Shown piece by piece: positions 18,040 through 26,791 of a stretch of DNA of 64,000 bases. The stretch spans positions 1 to 64,000 of the forward strand of contig NZ_JAMXMY010000024.1 of the NCBI RefSeq assembly GCF_024055795.1, in the 5' to 3' direction. Source of the DNA: Actinoallomurus purpureus. GTDB lineage: Bacteria > Actinomycetota > Actinomycetes > Streptosporangiales > Streptosporangiaceae. The notes below the pieces were generated by a model. The model ran no database searches. It had not been told where the DNA came from and saw only the letters and a list, made by a program, of their open reading frames with translations. The position numbers and the translations under genes were made by a program. Position 1 is the stretch's first letter; every line of letters begins with the position of its first letter.

Positions 18040-19266
18040 ATGGCTCGAATCCACGGTCGTCCCCGCGGCCGGTCCATCGCCGCCGTCGTCCTCGGCACCG
18101 CCCTGGCCGCGAGCGGCTGCGCCCAGGCCGGCGGCGCCACGAAGACCGCCGCGACCGTGAGCGTCAAGGCCGCACCAGCCGCCTTCGTCCATCCCGGAGT
18201 GCTGGTCAGCCAATCCCAGCTGGACTTCGTACGCTCGAAGGTCAAGGCGGGCGCGCAGCCGTGGAAATCCGCCTACGGCCAGATGATGGGCAGCAGATAC
18301 GCCTCCCTGTCCCGTACGCCGGCACCGCGTGCGGTGGTCGAGTGCGGCCCGATCAGCAACCCGAATCACGGCTGCACCGACGAGCGCGAGGACGCGCTGG
18401 CGGCCTACACCGACGCGCTCGCCTGGTACGTCACCCGGGACGCCCGGTACGCCGACAAGGCCATCCAGCTCATGAACGCCTGGTCCGCGGTGCTCAAGGA
18501 CCACACCAACAGCAACGCGCCGCTGCAGTCCGGCTGGTCCGCGTCGGCGTGGCCCCGGGCAGCGGAGATCATCCGGTACACCTACACCGGCTGGAAGAGC
18601 GACGCCATCACCCGCTTCGGCGGGATGCTGCGGAACGTCTACCTCCCGAAGGTCATCAACGGTTCCAACAGCAACGGGAACTGGGAGCTCAGCATGATGG
18701 AGGCCGCGGTCGGCATCTCCGTCTTCCTGAACGACCGGACGAGTTACGACAAGGCCATCGCCAGGTTCCGCAAGCGGGTGCCCGCCTACATCTATCTCTC
18801 CTCGGACGGCGCGCTCCCCGTCGCCCCCGCCGGTAGCGGCATCGACACGAAGTCCGAGATCGTCAAGTACTGGCAGGGCCAGTCGACGTTCGTGAGCGGC
18901 CTCACGCAGGAGACCTGCCGCGACTTCGTGCACACCGGATACGGCATCTCCGCGATCTCGCATGTCGCCGAGACCAGCCGGATCCAGAAGGAGGACCTCT
19001 ACCCGGAGGTCGGCGAGCGGCTCCGGCAGGCGCTGGGCTTCCAGGCCAAGTACCAGCTCGGCGCGGCGGCCCCGTCCTGGCTCTGCGGCGGCACGCTCAA
19101 GCGCGGTATCGGGCCCGTCACGGAGGTCGGTTTCAACGCGCTGCACAACCGGTCGGGCATCGCGATGACGAACACGCAGAAGCTCACCGAGCAGCAGCGG
19201 CCCGCGGGAACGAACAACCTTTTCGTCGCGTGGGAGACCCTGACCCACGCCGACAACCCGGCCTGA
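18040..19266 (+). CDS. Alginate-lyase-family lipoprotein
   Basis: A 408-residue exported protein. A lipobox ASGC at about residues 24-27 suggests lipid anchoring. The mature part fits the alginate lyase (PL5-like) alpha/alpha fold: HPGVLVSQSQLDFVRSKV, NNPNHGC-type loop (SNPNHGCTDERE), NSNGNWELSMMEA and CRDFVHTGYGISAISHVAET. Many actinobacterial members act on uronic-acid polymers or are uncharacterised, so alginate as the substrate is not proven. AGGAG precedes the ATG. A strong convergent terminator follows. Confidence 0.75.
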   Translation: MARIHGRPRGRSIAAVVLGTALAASGCAQAGGATKTAATVSVKAAPAAFVHPGVLVSQSQLDFVRSKVKAGAQPWKSAYGQMMGSRYASLSRTPAPRAVVECGPISNPNHGCTDEREDALAAYTDALAWYVTRDARYADKAIQLMNAWSAVLKDHTNSNAPLQSGWSASAWPRAAEIIRYTYTGWKSDAITRFGGMLRNVYLPKVINGSNSNGNWELSMMEAAVGISVFLNDRTSYDKAIARFRKRVPAYIYLSSDGALPVAPAGSGIDTKSEIVKYWQGQSTFVSGLTQETCRDFVHTGYGISAISHVAETSRIQKEDLYPEVGERLRQALGFQAKYQLGAAAPSWLCGGTLKRGIGPVTEVGFNALHNRSGIAMTNTQKLTEQQRPAGTNNLFVAWETLTHADNPA

Positions 19267-19276
19267 GCGGGCGGCA

Positions 19277-19305
19277 CCGGTCCACCGCGTCGCGCGGTGG
19301 ACCGG
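19277..19305. terminator. Bidirectional terminator between convergent genes
   Basis: Perfect 13-bp arms (19277-19289 and 19293-19305) enclose a 3-nt loop, between the lipoprotein gene and adenosine deaminase gene. Confidence 0.8.
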
Positions 19306-19309
19306 GCCG

Positions 19310-19349
19310 GCCACCCGGCGGTGAGAACGGCCACCCGGCGGTGAGAACG
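19310..19349. repeat. 20-bp direct tandem duplication
   Basis: GCCACCCGGCGGTGAGAACG occurs twice head to tail, without any mismatch, in the convergent spacer. Confidence 0.85.
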
Positions 19350-19406
19350 GCCGCGTGGCCGGCGTCCGTACGCGAAGCCCCGGGGCGACGTGGGGATCCG
19401 CTCCGC

Positions 19407-20405
19407 TCAGGCGACGGGTGACGACAGCCACGCGTCGATCTCCCGGCGCAGCCGTGCCCTGATCGTCTCGGGGGCAAAGGAAGACTCGACCCCCGCCCGC
19501 GACAGTTCGGCCAGCACGGCGTCGTCGTACCCGAACGCCTCACGGATCCGGGCGTACTCGTCGGTCAGCGTGGTGCCCACGATGGACGGGATGTCGGTGT
19601 TCACCGTCACGACGAGCCCGGCGTCCCGCAACCGGGGCAGTGGATGCGCGGCGAACGAGCGGGCCAGACCGAGCGCGACGTTCGACGAGGGGCACACCTC
19701 GAGGGGCAGGCCCCGGTCCCGTACCTCGGCGACCAGGTCGGCGTCGTCCAGCACGCGGATGCCGTGCCCCAGCCGCTCGGCGTGGCCGACGGTCATCGCC
19801 TCGCGGATGCTCGCCGGCCCGCAGGTCTCACCGGCGTGGTGCACGAGGTGGAGACCGGCCTCCCGGGCCGACTCGATCACCTCGGCGAACGGTGCCAGGG
19901 GATGGGACTCGTCACCGGCCAGACCGACCCCGAGGACCCCGTCCGCGGCGTACCGCGCGGCCAGGTCGACCGTGCGCCGGGCACGGTCCACCGAACGCCG
20001 CCGCGAATGATCCAGCAGGACCCGGCACTCGATGTCGTACGTGGCCTGTCCCTCGGCCAGCCCCTCGAGCACGGCCTCCAACGGCATCTCCGGCCGGCCG
20101 AGGCGCTCGCCGTGCGCGGCGGCGGTGAAGGTGACCTCGGCGTACCGCGTCCCCTGCGCGGCCTCGTCGGCACAGAACTCCACGGCGATCCGCCGGAAGT
20201 CCTCCGGCCGGCGCAGGCAGTCGCGGACGATGGTGCCCAGATCGGCGAACCGGCGGAAGCCGTCGAACACGACCGGGCCGCCGGCGGGCGGATCCGGGAC
20301 CGGCACCCCATTGGCCGTACCGATCTCCTGGAGCGTCGCCCACCGGATGGCGCTCTCCAGGTGGACGTGCAGATGGGCCTTTGGCAGGCGGGTCAGGTCG
20401 CGCAC
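19407..20405 (-). CDS. add: Adenosine deaminase
   Basis: A 332-residue TIM-barrel deaminase converting adenosine (or a related purine) to the inosine form. Zinc ligands are in HLHVHLES near residue 12; HHAGE carries the metal-binding and catalytic His-Ala-Gly-Glu; LEVCPSSNVAL and VTVNTDIPS are the two C-terminal motifs (the usual form is NTDDP, here NTDIP, with the metal-binding Asp kept). The enzyme appears functional. GTG start. It is single, convergent with the lipoprotein gene. Confidence 0.85.
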   Translation of the reverse strand: MRDLTRLPKAHLHVHLESAIRWATLQEIGTANGVPVPDPPAGGPVVFDGFRRFADLGTIVRDCLRRPEDFRRIAVEFCADEAAQGTRYAEVTFTAAAHGERLGRPEMPLEAVLEGLAEGQATYDIECRVLLDHSRRRSVDRARRTVDLAARYAADGVLGVGLAGDESHPLAPFAEVIESAREAGLHLVHHAGETCGPASIREAMTVGHAERLGHGIRVLDDADLVAEVRDRGLPLEVCPSSNVALGLARSFAAHPLPRLRDAGLVVTVNTDIPSIVGTTLTDEYARIREAFGYDDAVLAELSRAGVESSFAPETIRARLRREIDAWLSSPVA

Positions 20406-20977
20406 CCGCGCAGCTTAAGAACCAGATCCGGACATGTCATCTCAATATCGGGGGACCCCGCTCCGCAGTCGCAGGTCCGCCAGGCCGTTTCCAGGACCGC
20501 CGGGTAATGACAACACCAAGGATCGGCGCGGAATGGTGCGCGCGTCATTGCCCGTCATTTGCCGTACCGGTCTCCCGCCTGGGCATTCCCGTGCCTGCTC
20601 GTGGAGAACCGCGCCGCCGGGCGGGTGACCCTTTTACGTGCCGATCCGGCGCTCACCGACGGGCATGAAAGGCGGTGTTAGCCTTTCGACCGCTCAGCAA
20701 GAAGGCTCGACTTCCCGAGATCACCGGCCATCTGGAGGGTGCGTGAAGCGGTACGACCCGTACGCGCGGACGACGTTCTGCGCGACGAGTACGATCGCCG
20801 CCCAAGCATCCCGGTTTCCGCTTCCGCGGGCACGATGGGTGAATCTCGACAACATCCCGATCCGACGTGATCGTGTGATCCCGCCGCGCACGCTACTTGG
20901 CGAAAAGTCATTCGCGGCTGGATGACGGAAAACCGCCCGCGTCTTCACCGAAGAAAACAATCACCCTTGGGGGACCA
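20406..20977. other. Intergenic region before the chaplin-like gene
   Basis: About 570 bp separate the deaminase start from the chaplin-like start. Open frames here have no recognisable protein pattern. The region should hold two promoters; none matches the housekeeping consensus convincingly by eye. Confidence 0.5.
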
Positions 20978-21751
20978 ATGCGTAAATGGACTGTTCGCGC
21001 CGCCCGCGCCCTCCTCGTCGGAGCCGCGTTCGCGGCGGCCGGCGCCGGTATCGCCAACGCCGACACCACGAGCGGCGACCACAGCCTCCTCGGCGGAACG
21101 CAGATCCCGGTCACCGCTCCCAACCTGCTGGCGGGCAACGCCCTCAACGTTCTCAGCTCGAACTCGAGCGCGTCGACGGGCAGCACGCAGCGCTTCCGGT
21201 ACAGCTACCACCGCAGCCGCAACATCGAGGCGACCTCGCTCGGCGGCGGGTCCGTCGGAAGCGGTAACCAGGTCAGCGCTCCCGTGAGCGCTCCGATCCT
21301 GATCTGCGGCAACGCGATCGCCGCCGACGGCCTCGGCACCGCCACCTGCCACGGCTCCGCGAGCATCTCGAGCGGGTCCGCGTCGCAGGCGAGCTCCGCC
21401 TGCTCCGCCTGCGCTCAGGCGCCGGCGCAGCCGGCCGCCCCGGCCTGCCCGGCGGCCTGCGCTCCCGCGCAGCCGGCCGCGCCGGTCTGCTCGGACGCCT
21501 GCGCCGCACCCCAGGCTCCCACCAAGCCGGTCTGCTCGGAGGCCTGCACTCAGGTCGGGGCGCCGATGTGCTCCTCGGCGTGCGCCCAGCAGAGCGCCGA
21601 CTCGTCGCAGAGCCAGCTCCTCAGCAACAACCAGGCCAGCGTTCCGGTCTCGGCGCCCATCACCATCTGCGGTAACGCCGGGGCCATCCGGGGCCTGGCG
21701 GCGGCGGCCTGCGACGGGAACGCCTCCTTCACGAAGGGCGGCACCTCCTGA
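20978..21751 (+). CDS. Chaplin-like secreted protein with Cys-rich spacer
   Basis: A 257-residue exported protein (MRKWTVRAARALLVGAAF ... ANAD signal). Three modules resemble chaplin repeats: IPVTAPNLLAGNALNV (about 43-58), VSAPVSAPILICGNAIAADG and ASVPVSAPITICGNAGAIRG; chaplins show VPVN-P-N-CGN-V-V-G. Between the second and third lies a Pro/Ala segment with repeated C-x2-3-C pairs (CSACAQAPAQ, CPAACAPAQ, CSDACAAPQ, CSEACTQ, CSSACAQQ). This spacer is not usual for chaplins. It is probably a cell-surface hydrophobic-sheath protein of aerial growth (inference). A terminator follows. Confidence 0.65.
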   Translation: MRKWTVRAARALLVGAAFAAAGAGIANADTTSGDHSLLGGTQIPVTAPNLLAGNALNVLSSNSSASTGSTQRFRYSYHRSRNIEATSLGGGSVGSGNQVSAPVSAPILICGNAIAADGLGTATCHGSASISSGSASQASSACSACAQAPAQPAAPACPAACAPAQPAAPVCSDACAAPQAPTKPVCSEACTQVGAPMCSSACAQQSADSSQSQLLSNNQASVPVSAPITICGNAGAIRGLAAAACDGNASFTKGGTS

Positions 21752-21764
21752 CTCGAGCTCCATT

Positions 21765-21801
21765 CCGCCCGGCCGGTCCTCGGCCGGGCGGTTTTCTTTT
21801 T
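21765..21801 (+). terminator. Rho-independent terminator of the chaplin-like gene
   Basis: Perfect 11-bp arms (21765-21775, 21781-21791) are followed by a T-rich tract (TTTTCTTTTT). Confidence 0.9.
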
Positions 21802-22025
21802 CCCGGACGGTCGATTTCTCCTCTTTGCCGAACACCGAGGCCGGAACGGTCGGCTCCGTTTACTCGGATCTGACTCATCCGAATGTATTTACTGACCTCT
21901 CCTTATCGCGAATCTGTCGAGATCCGGATGGCGAGGATTGAGCCGAAAAGGGTAATGGTACGTCTCCCGTCTTTCAGGGTATGTGCTGCTGCTGAGTAGG
22001 TCACTTGCCATTTGGAGGATGGTGG

Positions 22026-23261
22026 ATGAAGTCGCCATACGACGATTGCGCTCCGGTCATAAGATTTCGTCTCGGCGCGGCGCGCCCCGCTTTACTGCGA
22101 TACCCGGTCATCGGTGTCAGCGTGCTGATCGCCTTGTCCGCACCGTCGGACGCGTCGGCCCGTACGGAGCGGAGATACGCGGTGATCGCGGCGTCGGGAA
22201 CGGCTCATGGGCAACGGCTGGCCGTGCACGCCTATGAGCGTTACCTCGCCCGGATCGCCGCCCAGAAGGCCGCTGCCCGCCGGGCCGTTCACTTCGCCTA
22301 CCGGCAGATGGGCAAGCCCTACCGCTGGGGCGGGGCCGGCCCGCGGTCGTACGACTGCTCCGGCCTGGCGATGGCCGCGTGGCGTAAAGGCGGCGTCGGC
22401 CTGCCGCACCGGGCCGACATCCAGTACCACACCATCCGGCGCAAGGTCCCGATCAGGAGCCTGCGCCCCGGTGATCTGGTCTTCTTCTCCGGCGCCAGCC
22501 ACGTCGGCATCTACGTCGGACACGGGCACTTCATCCATGCCCCGCACACGGGGACGGTGATCCAGCGCGGCTCCCTGACCGGCTGGCGGCGACGGGCCTT
22601 CGCCGGTGCCGCCCGGCCCGGAGCCCCCGCCTACCGGGCGTGGCCCCGATGGGTCCGGACGCTCGCCGGCCGTCCTCGACGGCAGGCCCCCGGGTCGGGG
22701 GCCGCATCGGCCCGGCCGGCGGTCTGGGAGGGCTCGCTGTCGGTACCGGCCCGGTCGGCGGCCGCGAACGGCTCGGCGTCCGTCCCACGTCGGCGGGCGG
22801 CCGTCTCCGGCGGCTCGCCGTCCGTACCGACGCGGTCCGCGGCGGTCTCGCACCGGGCCGCCGTCGCTCCGGCCGGATCCGGGGTCGCCTCGGGGGCTCC
22901 CGAATCCGCACCGGCGGGACCGGCCGCCGCGTCGGCCGTGACGGCCATGCCCACGGCCCCCAGCGGCTCGCCGGCGCCGAGCGGCTCAGCATCGGCGGGT
23001 TCGCCGGTACCGAGCGGCTCAGCACCGACGGAATCGCCGGCACCGAGCAGCTCGCCGGCACCGAGCAGCTCGCCGGCACCCAGCGGCGCGTCGGCGCGGG
23101 ACAGCGGCTCAGGGACGGCGTCCGGCGGCTCCCAGCCGACATCCGCGCGCGTCCAGTCGACGCCCACGCGTTCTCAGCCGACGCCCGGCGTCTCCTCGAC
23201 CGGACATGCGGGCTCGCCCGCCGGCGGGGAGAAGCCGACCGGGCAGGTGGGAGCGCCCTGA
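22026..23261 (+). CDS. NlpC/P60 cell-wall hydrolase with Ser/Pro/Ala-rich tail
   Basis: A 411-residue exported protein. After a membrane/signal segment (residues 20-45) comes an NlpC/P60 domain (about 75-185): catalytic Cys in YDCSGLAMAAW, His in ASHVGIYVGHG and a further His in FIHAPHTG. Such enzymes cut peptide stems of peptidoglycan. The remaining 220 residues are low complexity with PSGSAPTESPAPSS-type repeats and end in a Gly/Pro region, probably a wall-spanning linker. GGAGG lies 8 nt before ATG 22026, which decides the start. Confidence 0.85.
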   Translation: MKSPYDDCAPVIRFRLGAARPALLRYPVIGVSVLIALSAPSDASARTERRYAVIAASGTAHGQRLAVHAYERYLARIAAQKAAARRAVHFAYRQMGKPYRWGGAGPRSYDCSGLAMAAWRKGGVGLPHRADIQYHTIRRKVPIRSLRPGDLVFFSGASHVGIYVGHGHFIHAPHTGTVIQRGSLTGWRRRAFAGAARPGAPAYRAWPRWVRTLAGRPRRQAPGSGAASARPAVWEGSLSVPARSAAANGSASVPRRRAAVSGGSPSVPTRSAAVSHRAAVAPAGSGVASGAPESAPAGPAAASAVTAMPTAPSGSPAPSGSASAGSPVPSGSAPTESPAPSSSPAPSSSPAPSGASARDSGSGTASGGSQPTSARVQSTPTRSQPTPGVSSTGHAGSPAGGEKPTGQVGAP

Positions 23262-23348
23262 CCAGCGCCTCTCGGGTCTTACCGCACTGCAAAGGTTTAT
23301 TTGCGACGTACTGGGAAAAGTGCGTTCACGGCTGCTGTGGGGGCGAAC

Positions 23349-24035
23349 ATGAACGGAAACGATCGTGGTTCGGAGCGATGTCCCGGACACGGGCGATGGG
23401 CATCACCGCGGAACGACACGCGCCACGCGGTGATCCGTACGCTCGTCGCCGAGCATGTGCACGTGCTCCGGTTAGGGTTGTCCGCCTGTCTGGACCGTGA
23501 ACCCGATATCCGGGTCGTCGCCGACCTGAGCGACGGGGACGGTCTCGCGGCGGCGGTCGCGGAGTCGCGCCCCGCCGTCGCCGTCATCGATGTCGACCTG
23601 CCCCCGCCGGTGGGCTCCATCGGCGTGGCACACCTGCGCGAGCTGACCGCCGAGTGTTCCGTCGTGATGCTGGCCGACCGCGGTGACCCCGTCGGCGTCC
23701 GCCGCGCGCTGGCCGTCGACCCGCTCGGCCTGCTGAGCAGGCAGGCGCCGGTCGAGGTCCTGACGCGCGTCATCCGCCAGGTCGCGGCGGGCCGGCCGGT
23801 GATCGACCCGGAGCTGGCGGCCACTGCCCGCGCCGTCGAGGAGAACCCGCTGACGCCCCGCGAGCTGGAGGTCCTTCGCATCGCGGCGAACGGCGCGACG
23901 ACGGCGGAGATCGCCGCCCGGCTGTCCCTGTCCGTGAAGACCGTACGAAACCACCTGTCGAGCGCGATCACGAGGACGGCGGCCCGCAACCGGATCGACG
24001 CGATCCGGATCGCCATCGAGCGCGCGTGGCTGTGA
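23349..24035 (+). CDS. NarL/FixJ-type response-regulator-like protein
   Basis: A 228-residue regulator. Receiver domain: the phosphoacceptor Asp is probably in AVIDVDLPPP, but the usual acidic pair near the N-terminus is weak and the conserved Lys (usually LLKDAP) reads LLSRQAP, so it may work without phosphorylation. The C-terminal LuxR helix-turn-helix is typical: LTPRELEVLRIAANGATTAEIAARLSLSVKTVRNHLSS. No histidine kinase gene adjoins. GGGGGC precedes the ATG; the open frame begins 16 codons earlier. Its last codons form the first unit of a 32-bp repeat. Confidence 0.75.
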   Translation: MNGNDRGSERCPGHGRWASPRNDTRHAVIRTLVAEHVHVLRLGLSACLDREPDIRVVADLSDGDGLAAAVAESRPAVAVIDVDLPPPVGSIGVAHLRELTAECSVVMLADRGDPVGVRRALAVDPLGLLSRQAPVEVLTRVIRQVAAGRPVIDPELAATARAVEENPLTPRELEVLRIAANGATTAEIAARLSLSVKTVRNHLSSAITRTAARNRIDAIRIAIERAWL

Positions 24036-24104
24036 GCACGTGTGGGCTGTGAGCGCGCGTGGCTGTGAGCCGCGTGGGCTGTGAGCGCGCGTGGCTGTGA
24101 GCAC
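24019..24104. repeat. 32-bp tandem repeat over a gene 3' end
   Basis: GAGCGCGCGTGGCTGTGAGC begins at 24019, 24051 and 24083, giving a 32-bp period with about 2.7 copies. The first unit carries the stop codon of the regulator gene. Confidence 0.85.
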
Positions 24105-24133
24105 GGCGGGCGGTCCGGTCGATCGGCCCGCGG

Positions 24134-26788
24134 TCAGAGCGCGCCCGGCACCAAGGTCGCGCCGAGCGTGTCCAGGAGGTCCATCACCGGCTGCAGCTTC
24201 TCGTACAGCAGCAGGATCGGCTCGCCGGGTGCGGATACGCCGAGCGCGATGCCGACCGCGCCCTTGAGGTCACCCGCCGGGTGGACGTGGACGTCGGGGC
24301 GGGCGTCGACGAGCCCCCGCCTGATCAGGCCGGACATCTCGCCGGGTCTCCTGCCCCGCAGGTCCTCGTCCTCGTACACCACCACCCGCCCGAAGGACCG
24401 GGCGACCGCGCGGGCGGTGTCGATCACCAGGTCGTCGCAGCGGTCGCCGGGCAGGGTCACGGCCGCCACGCCGTCCCGCCGCCAGACCCGTCGCATGAGT
24501 TCGCCGACCGCGGCGACGGCCGCCGGGTTGTGGGCGTAGTCGACCACGACCGGCCGGTCGTCGATCCGGAAGGCGCAGCCGCGCCCCGGGTTGAGGTCGT
24601 GCGGCTCGAACGACCGCAGTCCCCGCGCCACCAGGTCGGCGCGCATGCCGAGGGCGCGGGCCGCCGCGGCGGCCGCCAGCGCGTTGCCGACGACGTGCCG
24701 GGCCAGCCCGCCGAACGACCCGGCGACGTCCGCGGCCGGCAGCAGCGCCAGCCTCTCCTCCGCCGTCCCCTCGGTCAGCAGGCCGTCCTCGACGAAGTAC
24801 GCGACGCCACCCGCCCGCAGGTGCCGCTCGACGCGTGGTTCGGCCGCCGACATGGCGAAGTAGCGGACGACCGGCTCGCGGTCCCGTACGCGCGGGCGGT
24901 CGGCCAGCGCGGCGGTCCGGGGGTCGTCGGCGTTCAGCACGAGGTGACCGCCACGGCGGATCTCCTCGGCGACCAGCGCCTTGATCTCCACGAGGTCGTC
25001 GACGGTGGTGATGTCGTCGACGCCGAGATGGTCGTCGGTGATGTTGGTCAGGACGGCGACGTCGGCGCGGTCGTAGCCGAGCCCCCGCCGTACGATGCCG
25101 CCGCGCGCGGTCTCGAGCACCGCCGCGTCGACGGTCCGGTCCGCGAGCACCATCGCGGCGGAGCGCGGGCCGGAGGCGTCGGCCCGGTAGATGAGCTCCC
25201 CGCCGACGTACACGCCCTCGGTGCTGGTCATCCCGATGCGCCGTCCGTCCTGCGCCAGCAGGTGCGCGATCATCCGTACGGTCGTGGTCTTGCCGTTGGT
25301 GCCGGTGACGGCCACGATCGGCACGCGTCCGGACGTGCCGGGCGGATACAGCCGATCGATGATCTCCGCGGCGACGTCGCGGGGCCGCCCCTCGTACGGC
25401 GCCAGGTGCATGCGCAGGCCGGGCGAGGCGTTCACCTCGATGACGCCGGAGGCGCCGGCGTTGGGCGGCAGCGGGGCGGCGATGTCCGGCAGGCGCAGGT
25501 CGATGCCGCAGATGTCGAGGCCGACCGTCGCCGCGACGCGGCGGCAGAGCCGTACGACGTCGGGGTGGACGTGGTCGGTGACGTCCTTGCTGGTCCCGCC
25601 GGTCGACAGGTTGGCGTTGCGGCGCAGCGTCACGACCTCGCCGGCGTTCGGCACGGAGGACGGGTTCAGGCCCCGGCGTGCCAGGTGGGTCAGCTCCGTG
25701 GCGCCGAGCGCGAGGCGGGTGAGCGGGCGGCCGTGGCCCTCGCCGCGCGCCGGGTCGGTGTTCGCGGCGGCGACCAGGTCGGCGATGGTGGACACCCCGT
25801 CCCCGGTCACCCGGGCCGGGCTGAGCTCGGCGGCGGCGACCACGCGGTCGCCGACCACGAGCACCCGGTGGTCTCGGCCGGGGACGTAGGTCTCCACGAG
25901 CACGGCGTCTCCGTCGGCGGAGGCCGCGCTGAAGGCGGCGGCCACCTCACCGGCGTCCGCGAGCTCGATCCACACGCTCTCCCCGTGGTGGCCGGCCAGC
26001 GGTTTGACCACGACCGGGGCGCCGATCTCCTCGTACGCCGCGATCGCCTCCTCGACGGTCGTCACGACGAGACCCTCCGGCACCGGCAGCCCGGCGCTCT
26101 CCAGGAGCCGCTTGGTGAGCATCTTGTCGCCCGCGGCCTCCACGCCGATCGCGGACGTCCGGTCGGTCATCGCCGCCCACACCGTGCGCCGGTGCCGCCC
26201 GTACCCGAGCTGCAGCAGGTTCAGGTCGCCGACCCGGCGTACGGGGACGCCGCGCCGCCGGGCCGCGTGGGCGAGGGCGGCGGTGCTGACGCCGAGGCGG
26301 GTCCGCTCGTGCAGCGAGGCGAGGGCGGCGAGTTCGGCGTCGAGGGCGCCGCCCGCCTCGCCGTCGTTGACCAGACCGGTCACCGTACGGACGGCGAGGT
26401 CGATGAGGTCGCCGACGAGCGGCGTCTCGGCGGGCTCGTCCCAGGGGCGTTCGAGGATGAGGTCGTAGCGTCCCGGTGCTCCGGCCCACACCGTACGGCC
26501 GAAGCAGACGTCCCGGCCGATCATCGCGGACAGTTCGAGCGTCACGTGCTCGGTGACGTGCCCGAAGTACGTGCCGCGGGCCATCGCGGTCAGCAGCCCG
26601 CCGGGCCGGCCCGCGGAGCAGTGGTGGTCGGCGAGGCCGGGAAGCGCGCAGACCAGCCGCTCGGCGAAGCCGGGGACGTCCGTGGTCTCCCGTTCGGTCA
26701 GTTCTCCTAAATCGAGCCGGGCGATGACCACCGGTCGCGAGACGTAGACGTTGGGACCGTTGAGCCGGCGCAAATGCTCGAGGTGCAC
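24134..26788 (-). CDS. cphA: Cyanophycin synthetase
   Basis: An 884-residue two-domain ligase, normal length for CphA. An N-terminal domain (1-160) and ATP-grasp domain (about 190-470; GDKMLTKRLLESAGLPVPEG, PLAGHHGESVWI, GIDLRLPDI, VIEVNASPGLRMH) are followed by a Mur-ligase-like domain starting VAVTGTNGKTTTVRM near 490. It polymerises Asp and Arg (multi-L-arginyl-poly-L-aspartate) with ATP. GTG start, with GGAGG inside the end of cyanophycinase; 3-bp gap. The pair forms a synthesis/breakdown operon. Confidence 0.92.
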   Translation of the reverse strand: MHLEHLRRLNGPNVYVSRPVVIARLDLGELTERETTDVPGFAERLVCALPGLADHHCSAGRPGGLLTAMARGTYFGHVTEHVTLELSAMIGRDVCFGRTVWAGAPGRYDLILERPWDEPAETPLVGDLIDLAVRTVTGLVNDGEAGGALDAELAALASLHERTRLGVSTAALAHAARRRGVPVRRVGDLNLLQLGYGRHRRTVWAAMTDRTSAIGVEAAGDKMLTKRLLESAGLPVPEGLVVTTVEEAIAAYEEIGAPVVVKPLAGHHGESVWIELADAGEVAAAFSAASADGDAVLVETYVPGRDHRVLVVGDRVVAAAELSPARVTGDGVSTIADLVAAANTDPARGEGHGRPLTRLALGATELTHLARRGLNPSSVPNAGEVVTLRRNANLSTGGTSKDVTDHVHPDVVRLCRRVAATVGLDICGIDLRLPDIAAPLPPNAGASGVIEVNASPGLRMHLAPYEGRPRDVAAEIIDRLYPPGTSGRVPIVAVTGTNGKTTTVRMIAHLLAQDGRRIGMTSTEGVYVGGELIYRADASGPRSAAMVLADRTVDAAVLETARGGIVRRGLGYDRADVAVLTNITDDHLGVDDITTVDDLVEIKALVAEEIRRGGHLVLNADDPRTAALADRPRVRDREPVVRYFAMSAAEPRVERHLRAGGVAYFVEDGLLTEGTAEERLALLPAADVAGSFGGLARHVVGNALAAAAAARALGMRADLVARGLRSFEPHDLNPGRGCAFRIDDRPVVVDYAHNPAAVAAVGELMRRVWRRDGVAAVTLPGDRCDDLVIDTARAVARSFGRVVVYEDEDLRGRRPGEMSGLIRRGLVDARPDVHVHPAGDLKGAVGIALGVSAPGEPILLLYEKLQPVMDLLDTLGATLVPGAL

Positions 26789-26791
26789 GGT

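Noticed and set aside
21802-22025. A ydaO-type (cyclic-di-AMP) riboswitch before the NlpC/P60 gene
   Set aside because: Such genes are often controlled this way, but the conserved sequence elements were not found in the leader.
24281-26710. An 809-codon plus-strand frame opposite cyanophycin synthetase
   Set aside because: No domain pattern; it is the antisense shadow of a complete cphA.
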